Shown here: positions 1 through 5,760 of the stretch, piece by piece
How positions within the stretch are numbered: the first letter of the stretch is position 1
How the letters are laid out: every line of letters begins with the position of its first letter
Source of the DNA: Umezawaea sp039922235
Lineage (GTDB): Bacteria > Actinomycetota > Actinomycetes > Mycobacteriales > Pseudonocardiaceae
Direction of reading: 5' to 3'
Length of the DNA: 9,544 nucleotides
NCBI GenBank assembly: GCA_039922235.1
Contig: JBDSAJ010000723.1
Location: 1-9,544 of the forward strand
The notes under the pieces: generated by a model
Told to the model about the DNA's origin: nothing
The model's input: only the letters and a program-made list of their open reading frames with translations
Database searches by the model: none
Program-made: the position numbers and the translations under genes

Positions 1-31
1 GATCTGTCATATCACGAGCATATAACAGGAC

Positions 32-78
32 CCCGACACCGTCCCAGCCGAAAAGCCATGATCAACGGTTCTGTCGGG
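32..78 (-). terminator. Candidate terminator-like stem after the leftward operon
   Basis: CCCGACA (32-38) is the exact inverse complement of TGTCGGG (72-78). Directly inside it, CCGT (39-42) can pair with ACGG (65-68). This gives an 11-bp stem with a 3-nt bulge and a loop of about 22 nt, starting 28 bases beyond the stop codon of the last gene of the leftward operon. There is no clear U-tract on the leftward transcript, so a role as a terminator is inference. The rest of bases 1-106 is noticeably more AT-rich than the genes and holds no convincing coding sequence. Confidence 0.35.
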
Positions 79-106
79 TGATTGTTTAATGCATAATCGC
101 AAATAC

Positions 107-550
107 TCAGACCTGGCGAAGCGTGGCCATCGCGCGGTCGACCTCCCAGAACGCGCGCATGGACTCGATCAGACCATCCGGCCCGACCCGGTAGACGAAC
201 ACGCCCTCGGTGTCGATCCGGCTGCCGCCCGGCAGGAACGCGCTGATCGTGCCGACGTTGGCGACCTCGTGGCCCGCGGCGAACGAGTCGTGGATGGCGA
301 ACTCGAACCGCTCGGCCAACGCGATGGCGAGGTCCCAGAACGCGGCGATCCCTTCCTTGCCGTGGTGCCCCTTGCCCTCCGGGTCGAACATCGACGGGCC
401 GACCGGGTCCTCCACGACGCCGTCGTCGGCGAACAGCGCCAGCCACTCGTCCTTGGCGCCCTTGGTCACCGCCTCCATCGACCGCCACGACGCGGTGCGC
501 GCCGGGTGCTCGACCTCCGATGCGGTCCAGGTGATCGCGTCGACCGTCAT
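107..550 (-). CDS. Ketosteroid-isomerase-like (NTF2/SnoaL fold) protein
   Basis: A 147-residue protein of the NTF2-like alpha+beta cone fold and last gene of the leftward operon. It resembles bacterial delta5-3-ketosteroid isomerase (KSI): residues 39-51 read LFADDGVVEDPVG, like the KSI segment that holds the general base Asp38 (here Asp48), and the C-terminal SMRAF (about 130-134) matches KSI SMRAL. By eye, the KSI oxyanion residues are missing: the Tyr14 position is Ser24 and the Asp99 position is about Gly116. Classical delta5-delta4 isomerisation is therefore uncertain; it may bind a steroid or polycyclic intermediate or act as a hydratase/lyase. I chose ATG at 550 because GAGGAG sits 8 bases upstream; an in-frame GTG at 559 lies inside that ribosome site. 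The gene begins 12 bases after the LLM gene. NTF2 fold is fairly sure, reaction unknown. Confidence 0.8.
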   Translation of the reverse strand: MTVDAITWTASEVEHPARTASWRSMEAVTKGAKDEWLALFADDGVVEDPVGPSMFDPEGKGHHGKEGIAAFWDLAIALAERFEFAIHDSFAAGHEVANVGTISAFLPGGSRIDTEGVFVYRVGPDGLIESMRAFWEVDRAMATLRQV

Positions 551-558
551 GCCGCCCA

Positions 559-564
559 CTCCTC
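559..564 (-). promoter_or_regulatory. Shine-Dalgarno site that decides the KSI-like start
   Basis: The leftward mRNA reads GAGGAG at 564-559, followed by 8 bases and ATG at 550. The site overlaps the TGA stop (565-563) of the upstream LLM gene, so termination and re-initiation are probably coupled. The in-frame GTG at 559 uses the last base of this site and cannot be served by it, which favours the ATG. Confidence 0.6.
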
Positions 565-1432
565 ACATCCGGCTGATGACCTCGTCGGCGAACCGCCGCA
601 GGCCGTCCTTCTTCGCCGCCAGCGGACCGTCGAAGCCCACGCCGTAGAACAGCCACGGGACGACGATCGCGTCCGTCACGCCGATCTCGGCCTGTTGCCG
701 GTAGCCGTCCAGGCCGAACCGGTCCACGCACACCGCCTGGATCTCGAACGGCTCCGAAGCGCGTTCGTACGACGCCCGCAGCTCGGCCAGCCGCTCGATC
801 ACCGTCCGCAGGTCGTCGAACTTGATCATCGCCGACGTCCAGCCGTCGCCGACGCGAGCCGCCCGGCGCAGCGCGACGGGGGTGTGGCCGCCGACGTAGA
901 ACGGCACCGGGCTCGCCGGGGCCGGGCTCATCCGCAGCCGGTCGAAGTCGAAGAACTCGCCGTGGTACTCGACCATGCCGCCGCCGAGCACCAGCCGCAG
1001 CACCTCGATCATCTCGTCGGCCCGCTTGCCCCGGTTCTCGAACGGCGCGCCGCACCACTCGAACTCCTCGGGCGCCCAGCCGAGCCCCACGCCCAGCCCG
1101 AAGCGGTCGCCGGTCAGGTTCGCCACCGACCCGACCTGGCGGGCCAGCAGCAGCGGGTTGCGGGAGCCGAGCTTGAGCACCTGGGTGTAGAAGCGGATCC
1201 GCTCGGTGACCGCACCCATCGCCGCGGCCGCCACCATCGGGTCGACCCAGGGGGTCTCCTCGTTCCACATCCGCGAGCCGTCGGGCGTGTACGGGTACTC
1301 GGCCGACACCTTCTCCGAGAAGAACAGCGAGTCCGGCAGCGCCACGGAGTCGTAGCCGCACTCCTCGGCCGTCCTGGCCAGTTCGGTCAACTGGTCCAGC
1401 GGACTCATCGCGATGCCCACGCTGAACTTCAC
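563..1432 (-). CDS. LLM-class (F420-type) oxidoreductase, Rv0953c-like
   Basis: A 289-residue luciferase-like monooxygenase-fold (TIM-barrel) protein, short but normal for the compact F420-dependent LLM subfamily. Family signatures visible are the N-terminal beta1 strand KFSVGIAMS, a YPYTPDGSR segment near 46-54, LTGDRFGLGVGLGW (106-119), the GGHTPVALRRAARVGDGW block (181-198), and a C-terminal VTDAIVVPW strand (252-260). From memory it resembles M. tuberculosis Rv0953c. The cofactor (F420 rather than FMN) is inferred from family. Its substrate is unknown; location suggests hydride transfer to or from a sterol side-chain or ring intermediate. The start is GTG at 1432, whose bases overlap the TGA stop of ltp3 (GTGA, 4 bases), implying translational coupling. 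A GAGAGG sequence lies about 11 bases upstream, rather far for a ribosome site. It belongs to a different subfamily from the LLM gene at 4673. Confidence 0.88.
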   Translation of the reverse strand: MKFSVGIAMSPLDQLTELARTAEECGYDSVALPDSLFFSEKVSAEYPYTPDGSRMWNEETPWVDPMVAAAAMGAVTERIRFYTQVLKLGSRNPLLLARQVGSVANLTGDRFGLGVGLGWAPEEFEWCGAPFENRGKRADEMIEVLRLVLGGGMVEYHGEFFDFDRLRMSPAPASPVPFYVGGHTPVALRRAARVGDGWTSAMIKFDDLRTVIERLAELRASYERASEPFEIQAVCVDRFGLDGYRQQAEIGVTDAIVVPWLFYGVGFDGPLAAKKDGLRRFADEVISRM

Positions 1433-2586
1433 CGCACACCCGACCTCTCCGAGCCGACGACCCACATCGCGAAGAACTGGGAACCGCCGCCGTAGGCGTG
1501 CCCCAGCGCCGTGCGCGCCCCGTCGACCTGGTGGTCGCCCGCGCGGCCCATCACCTGCATCGCCGCCTCGGCGAACCGCAGCATGCCCGACGCGCCGATC
1601 GGGTTCGAGGACAGCACGCCGCCGCTGGGGTTCACCGGGAGCCTGCCGCCGATCTCGGTGGCGCCCGCCTCGGTGAGCTTCCAGCCCAGCCCCTCCTCGG
1701 CGAAACCGAGGTTCTCCAACCACATCGGCTCGAACCAGGAAAACGGCACGTAGATCTCGGCGACGTCCACCTGGGACAGCGGGTCGGTGATCCCGGCCTG
1801 CTTCCACAGCGCCGCGGCGGCGTCCCGGCCCGCCTGGGGGTTGACCTGGTCCCGGCCGGCGAACGTGGTCGGTTCGGTGCGCAGCGCGGTGGCGTGGATC
1901 CACGCGGCCCGCCCGCTGGTCGGCTCGTCCGAGATGACCACCGCGCACGCGCCGTCGGAGGACGGGCACGTCTCGTCGTAGCGGATGGGGTTCCACAGCA
2001 TCCGCGACGCCCGCACCGACTCCAGCGTGATGTCCGGCTGGCGCAGGTGCGCGTACGGGTTGAGGGCGCCGTTGCGCCGGTCCTTGACCGCCACCATCGC
2101 GCCGATGTGCTCCGGCGCGCCGGAGCGGCGGATGTAGGAGCGCACGTGCGGCGCGAAGTAGCCGCCCGCACCCGCGTGCACCGGCATGGTGAACGGGACG
2201 GGCACGGACAGCGCCCACATCGCGTTGGACTCCGACTGCTTCTCGAACGCCACGGCGAGCACCTTCCGGTGCACACCGGCCTGCACGAGGCTGGCCGCGA
2301 CGTTCGCCGTGGTGCCGCCGACCGATCCGGCGGTGTGCACGCGCAGCAGCGGTTTCCCGTTGGCGCCCAACGCGTCCGCGAGGAACAGCTCGGGCATCAT
2401 CACGCCCTCGAACAGGTCCGGCGCCTTGCCGAGCACGACGGCGTCGATGTCCGGCCAGTCCACCCCTGCGTCGGCCATCGCCCGGTCGATCGCCTCCCGG
2501 CAGAGCCCCGCCATGGACACGTCGAGCCGCTTCGCGGCGTGGTGGGTCTGGCCGGTGCCGACCACCGCGGCCTGCTGCTTGGCCAT
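1429..2586 (-). CDS. ltp3: Thiolase-like lipid-transfer protein Ltp3 (steroid side chain)
   Basis: A 385-residue thiolase-superfamily protein of the SCP-x/Ltp type. Long stretches match my memory of M. tuberculosis Ltp3 (Rv3523), such as SESNAMWALS (118-127), ETCPSSDGACAVV (205-217) and PFSWFEPMWLENLGF (281-295). NPSGG (319-323) is the SCP2-thiolase landmark. Catalytic residues are replaced: the nucleophilic-Cys region reads HTAGSVGG (84-91), the HDCF-type motif is EIYVPF (277-282, Tyr279 for His), and the KGHPxGATG motif is SSNPIGASG (326-334, Asn for His). Thiolysis is unlikely. Aldolase-type cleavage, as in Ltp2 with a DUF35 partner, is the likelier chemistry; this is inference. In Rhodococcus, ltp3 and ltp4 are required for C24-branched sterol side chains. 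The ATG overlaps the ltp4 stop by one base (TGATG), with GGAGGG nine bases upstream. Confidence 0.94.
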   Translation of the reverse strand: MAKQQAAVVGTGQTHHAAKRLDVSMAGLCREAIDRAMADAGVDWPDIDAVVLGKAPDLFEGVMMPELFLADALGANGKPLLRVHTAGSVGGTTANVAASLVQAGVHRKVLAVAFEKQSESNAMWALSVPVPFTMPVHAGAGGYFAPHVRSYIRRSGAPEHIGAMVAVKDRRNGALNPYAHLRQPDITLESVRASRMLWNPIRYDETCPSSDGACAVVISDEPTSGRAAWIHATALRTEPTTFAGRDQVNPQAGRDAAAALWKQAGITDPLSQVDVAEIYVPFSWFEPMWLENLGFAEEGLGWKLTEAGATEIGGRLPVNPSGGVLSSNPIGASGMLRFAEAAMQVMGRAGDHQVDGARTALGHAYGGGSQFFAMWVVGSERSGVR

Positions 2587-3641
2587 CAGTCCCGTCCCTC
2601 CATCACGCAGACCAGGTTCTGCTGGAGCAGAGGTCCGCTCGTGGCGTGCCCCAGCACGCGCTCGGCCTCCCCGTTCAGCACCCGCCGAGCCGCCTCGCCG
2701 ATCCGCGCCAGCCCGGTCGCGAACATCGGGTTGCCGCTCAGCGCGCCGCCGGAGGGGTTGATCCGCACCTCGTCGCCGAGCCCGAGTGCCTGGCGCAGCA
2801 GGATCTCCTGGTGGCTGAACGGGGCGTGCAGCTCCGCCACCGTGACGCCGTCGGCTCCCGCCGCCTTGCCCGCAGCCACCGCGGACGGCGACGTCGTGAG
2901 GTCGCGCCCACCGAGGCTCGGCGAGTCGACCCGGTGGTCGATGCCGGTGATCCACGCCGGGCGTTCGCACAGCTCGCGGGCGCGATCGCCGGACGCCAGC
3001 ACGATCGTGGCCGCCCCGTCGGTGATCGGCGCGCAGTCGTGCGCGCGCAACGGGTCGGCCAGGTAGGGCTCCGCGAGCAGGTCGTCGACGTCGAACTCGC
3101 CGGAGAGCTGCGCGAGCGGGTTCGCCCGCGCTTCGGACCGGCTGCGCGCGACGACCTCGGCCATGGCGCGCTCGCTCCACAGGCCGTTCTCGATGCCCAA
3201 CCTGGCTTGGATGCCCGCCAGCGCGACCGAGTCCGGCCACAGCGGCGTCACCAGGTAGGGGTCGAGTTGCAGCGCCAGCACCCGGCGAAGTTGACCGGCG
3301 GAGGACTTGCCGAAGCCGTAGACCAGCGCGGTGTCGACCTCGCCCGTGCGGATCTTCACCCACGCCTCGTACAGGGCCCAGGCGGCGTCCATCTCCACGT
3401 GCGATTCCACGATCGGGGGGAAGGCGCCGATCGCGTCGACCGCGGAGACGAACGAGAACGCCCGCCCCGCCAGGTAGTCCGACGACCCCGAGCACCAGAA
3501 GCCGATGTCCGGTTTGGTCAGGCCGAGACCGCTGAGCACCTCGTGGAAGATCGGCACCAGCATCTCGACACCGTTGGTGGTCCCGGTCGTCCTGCGCACG
3601 GAGGGCGTCTGGGCGAAGCCGACGACCGCGACGTCCGGCAT
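2586..3641 (-). CDS. ltp4: Thiolase-like lipid-transfer protein Ltp4 (steroid side chain)
   Basis: A 351-residue thiolase-fold protein matching, from memory, M. tuberculosis Ltp4 (Rv3522) in length and in segments such as GFWCSGSSDYLAGRAFSF (47-64), MDAAWALYEA (84-93) and LVYGFGKSSAG (106-116). NPSGG lies at 295-299. The region that holds the nucleophilic Cys in true thiolases reads ESHVEMDAA (79-87), without Cys. The HDCF-type motif is ELHAPF (270-275) and keeps His272, while KGHPxGATG is SGNPMFATG (302-310) with Asn for His. It therefore differs from Ltp3, which has Tyr at the His272 position; the two are not interchangeable copies and probably form a heteromer. ATG 3641 has GAGAGGAG eight bases upstream and lies 17 bases after the DUF35 gene. 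The stop overlaps the ltp3 start. Membership in the C24-branched sterol side-chain system is family knowledge; the exact reaction is not established here. Confidence 0.94.
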   Translation of the reverse strand: MPDVAVVGFAQTPSVRRTTGTTNGVEMLVPIFHEVLSGLGLTKPDIGFWCSGSSDYLAGRAFSFVSAVDAIGAFPPIVESHVEMDAAWALYEAWVKIRTGEVDTALVYGFGKSSAGQLRRVLALQLDPYLVTPLWPDSVALAGIQARLGIENGLWSERAMAEVVARSRSEARANPLAQLSGEFDVDDLLAEPYLADPLRAHDCAPITDGAATIVLASGDRARELCERPAWITGIDHRVDSPSLGGRDLTTSPSAVAAGKAAGADGVTVAELHAPFSHQEILLRQALGLGDEVRINPSGGALSGNPMFATGLARIGEAARRVLNGEAERVLGHATSGPLLQQNLVCVMEGRD

Positions 3642-3658
3642 GGGTCGAGCTCCTCTCG

Positions 3659-4609
3659 TCACAGGTGCTGGGAGTAGCTGTCGTACGGGGCGTCGGGCTC
3701 GTCGGAGGGGCGGAAGTGGTCGATGTTCTGCAACGTCGGCCCCCACTCCTCGCGCGGTTTCCACACGGCCTCGACCCGCATCCCCATCCGCACCTCGTCG
3801 GCGGCGCAGCCGAGCACCAGGTGCAGGAACGCGATGTCCGCGCCGTCCAGCAGCACGTAGGCCGCGACGTAGGGCGGGGTGATCCGCTGCCCGAGGAACG
3901 GCACGTCGACGATGCAGAAGGTGGTCACCGTCCCGTGGTCGGACAGTTCCACCTCCTCCTCGGTCGGCACGCCGTCGGTGGGGCAGGCGGGCCTCGGTGG
4001 CACGTAGACCTTGCGGCACACCGGGCAGCGCTGGCCGAGCAGCCGTCCCTCGGCGAGTCCGCGCAGGAACGCGCTCTCCGCTGGCGCCGCGGTGTGCTCG
4101 TAGTGCAACCGCACGGGGGTGGTGATCATCGTGACCGGGTCGCCCTCGTCGGCCAGCGGTTCGGCTGACGGCTCGTCGGACGGCTCGAAGCACGCGATGT
4201 CGGTGATGGCGCCCACCCGCTCGTCGGCCCAGCGCACCCGGACCCGCATCCCGGTCCGCATCCGGTCGGGCGACCCGGCGTCCACGGCGTGCAGCATCGA
4301 GGTGTCGGCCCCGTCCAGCTGGACCAGCGCCCAGGCGAACGGCCGGTCGAGCGGTTGGCCCTCCAGCGGTTCGGCCGCCCACGACCAGCTCCGCACGACA
4401 CCCGTCGACGCCACGTCGACCACGTCGGTGAGGGGTTCGGCGGTGACGGGGTCGTACTCGGCGGGCGGCACGTGCACGCGCCCGTCCGAGCCGCGCACGC
4501 CGGTCACGCGCCGCTGCCGCAGACCCGTCATGAAGCCGCCGAGCGTGCGGCCGAGCGAACGCGTGTAGTCGAAGCCAACCTCGAGCGAAGCACTGAGCGG
4601 CTTGGTCAC
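3659..4609 (-). CDS. Tandem DUF35 OB-fold protein, Rv3521-like partner of Ltp3/Ltp4
   Basis: A 316-residue protein with two DUF35-type modules. Module 1 (about 24-145) has the layout of a zinc ribbon plus OB fold, but its ribbon (GVRGSDGRVHVPPAEYDP, 37-54) has no cysteines. Module 2 (about 178-302) keeps Cys195, Cys198 and Cys209, with CPTDG placing Asp212 where a fourth Cys is usual. DUF35 proteins act as acyl-CoA-binding partners of thiolase-like enzymes, for example ChsH2 with the steroid aldolase Ltp2. Two modules beside two Ltp genes suggest one module per partner. From memory, M. tuberculosis Rv3521 has the same start region and the same neighbours. The start is GTG at 4609. No Shine-Dalgarno sequence precedes it and a possible -10 ends eight bases upstream, so the transcript may be leaderless. 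First gene of the leftward operon, probably KstR-controlled. Confidence 0.9.
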   Translation of the reverse strand: MTKPLSASLEVGFDYTRSLGRTLGGFMTGLRQRRVTGVRGSDGRVHVPPAEYDPVTAEPLTDVVDVASTGVVRSWSWAAEPLEGQPLDRPFAWALVQLDGADTSMLHAVDAGSPDRMRTGMRVRVRWADERVGAITDIACFEPSDEPSAEPLADEGDPVTMITTPVRLHYEHTAAPAESAFLRGLAEGRLLGQRCPVCRKVYVPPRPACPTDGVPTEEEVELSDHGTVTTFCIVDVPFLGQRITPPYVAAYVLLDGADIAFLHLVLGCAADEVRMGMRVEAVWKPREEWGPTLQNIDHFRPSDEPDAPYDSYSQHL

Positions 4610-4616
4610 GAATCAA

Positions 4617-4645
4617 AGTGAAACAGGTTCTCGATTTCGTGGCAA
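4617..4645 (-). promoter_or_regulatory. Predicted leftward promoter of the DUF35-ltp4-ltp3 operon
   Basis: On the minus strand TTGCCA (4645-4640) could be a -35 and TTCACT (4622-4617) a weak -10, separated by exactly 17 bases. The -10 ends eight bases before the GTG at 4609, so transcription could begin on the start codon itself, which agrees with the missing ribosome site. The KstR-type operator covers most of the spacer and part of the -10. The -10 is a poor match, so this is a prediction only. I found no equally clear promoter for the rightward gene at 4673 in the same spacer. Confidence 0.4.
4619..4632. promoter_or_regulatory. KstR-type operator in the divergent spacer
   Basis: TGAAACAGGTTCTC fits the KstR consensus TnnAACnnGTTnnA at every fixed position except the last (C instead of A). 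KstR is the TetR-family repressor of cholesterol catabolism, released by steroid CoA thioesters. The site lies between two divergent steroid-type genes, where the equivalent mycobacterial pair is also KstR-regulated as I recall, and it overlaps the predicted leftward promoter. It could control both directions. Confidence 0.7.
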
Positions 4646-4672
4646 GATGCCAGGTGATCGAGGAGGTCGGGC

Positions 4673-5728
4673 ATGAAGGTGGGCCTACAGCTCGGGTACT
4701 GGGGCGCGCAGCCCCCCGCCGACGCGGCGGAGCTGGTGACGGCGGCCGAGGAAGCCGGTTTCGACGCGGTGTTCGCCGCCGAGGCATGGGGATCCGACGC
4801 GTTCACGCCGCTGGCGTGGTGGGGGTCGTCCACCTCGCGGGTGCGGCTGGGCACGTCCGTCGCGCAGTTGTCGGCGCGGTCGCCCGCCTCCTGCGCGATG
4901 CAGGCGCTGACCATGGACCACCTGTCGGGCGGGCGGTTCGTGCTGGGGCTCGGCGTGTCCGGACCGCAGGTCGTCGAGGGCTGGTACGGCGCGCCGTTCG
5001 GCAAACCCCTTGCCAGGACCAGGGAGTACGTGTCGATCATCCGACAGGTGCTCGCCCGCGAGCAACCCGTGCGCAACGACGGCCCGCACTACCCGTTGCC
5101 GTACCGGGGACCTGGCGCGACCGGGCTCGGCAAGCCGTTGCGGCCCATCACCCACCCGCTGCGCGCCGACCTGCCGATCTGGCTCGGCGCCGAGGGTCCG
5201 CGCAACGTCGCGCTCGCCGCCGAGATCGCCGACGGGTGGCTGGCGATCTACTACGCGCCCAGGCTCGCGGCGATGTACGACGAGTGGCTGGACGAGGGGT
5301 TCGCCACGCCGGGCGCGCGGCGGACCAGGGAGGACTTCGAGATCGCCGCCATGTGCCAGGTGGTGGTGACCGATGACGCGGTGGGTGTGCGGGCCGCGCT
5401 GAAGCCGGTGGTCGCCCTGTACCTGGGCGGGATGGGGGCGCCGGGGATGAACTTCCATGCGGAGGTGTTCTCCCGCATGGGTTACCGCGAGGTGGTGGAG
5501 GACATCGGCAAGCTCTTCCTCGCGGGGCGCAAGGAAGAGGCGGCGCAGGCCGTGCCGGACGAGATGGTCGCCGAGATCTCCATCGTCGGCACGGCCGACG
5601 AGGTACGTGCGGATCTCGGCCGCTGGCGGGCCGCCGGGGTGTCGACGGTGATCGTCGGCTGCCGGGACGCGGCATCGATCCGCGCTGTCGCTGACGCTTG
5701 CCTTCCGGTGGAACACGTTCTAATTTGA
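4673..5728 (+). CDS. LLM-class F420-dependent oxidoreductase, Rv3520c-like
   Basis: A 351-residue luciferase-like TIM-barrel protein. It opens with MKVGLQLGYWGAQPP and carries AEAWGSDAFTPLAWWGSS (36-53), the family block LSGGRFVLGLGVSGPQVVEG (84-103) and GAEGPRNVALAAEIADGWL (172-190). Nearly all of this matches my memory of M. tuberculosis Rv3520c, which is likewise divergent from the Rv3521-Rv3523 genes. The family reduces or oxidises substrates with coenzyme F420; the steroid substrate is unknown. The start ATG has a near-ideal AGGAGG (4661-4666) six bases upstream. The gene lies alone between two KstR-type operators. Its last seven codons contain the second operator and most of its 3' end doubles as the promoter for the downstream pair, so it is probably a separate transcript or partly co-transcribed with fadD-like and kstD. 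Cofactor assignment rests on family resemblance only. Confidence 0.92.
   Translation: MKVGLQLGYWGAQPPADAAELVTAAEEAGFDAVFAAEAWGSDAFTPLAWWGSSTSRVRLGTSVAQLSARSPASCAMQALTMDHLSGGRFVLGLGVSGPQVVEGWYGAPFGKPLARTREYVSIIRQVLAREQPVRNDGPHYPLPYRGPGATGLGKPLRPITHPLRADLPIWLGAEGPRNVALAAEIADGWLAIYYAPRLAAMYDEWLDEGFATPGARRTREDFEIAAMCQVVVTDDAVGVRAALKPVVALYLGGMGAPGMNFHAEVFSRMGYREVVEDIGKLFLAGRKEEAAQAVPDEMVAEISIVGTADEVRADLGRWRAAGVSTVIVGCRDAASIRAVADACLPVEHVLI
5698..5726 (+). promoter_or_regulatory. Predicted promoter for the acyl-CoA synthetase-kstD operon
   Basis: TTGCCT (5698-5703) as -35 and TAATTT (5721-5726, fits TAnnnT) as -10 are separated by 17 bases. Transcription would begin near 5733, giving a leader of about 28 bases with CAGGAG (5748-5753) seven bases before the GTG at 5761. 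The whole promoter lies inside the last ten codons and stop of the preceding LLM gene. Its layout repeats that of the leftward promoter: TTGCC(A/T), 17-base spacer, operator filling spacer and edge of the -10. Confidence 0.5.
5709..5722. promoter_or_regulatory. KstR-type operator inside the end of the LLM gene
   Basis: TGGAACACGTTCTA satisfies every fixed position of TnnAACnnGTTnnA and differs by one base from the perfect palindrome TAGAACACGTTCTA. It is the better of the two sites in the window. It spans codons for the C-terminal Val-Glu-His-Val-Leu of the upstream protein, lies 39 bases before the synthetase start, and sits in the spacer of the predicted promoter, so bound repressor would block polymerase. 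Confidence 0.82.
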
Positions 5729-5760
5729 GCTGATGTAGCCGCGAGGACAGGAGCGTTCGC

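Noticed and set aside
61..74. Possible third KstR site near ATCAACGGTTCTG.
   Set aside because: AAC and GTT are separated by one base rather than two, so the half-site spacing is wrong.
107..559. Upstream GTG start for the KSI-like gene.
   Set aside because: The GTG at 559 shares a base with the GAGGAG ribosome site, whereas ATG at 550 is spaced eight bases from it.
89..1495. Long rightward frame opposite the KSI-like and LLM genes.
   Set aside because: Arg/His/Pro/Ala-rich antisense shadow of high-GC genes, with no recognisable family; the leftward frames give clear family matches.
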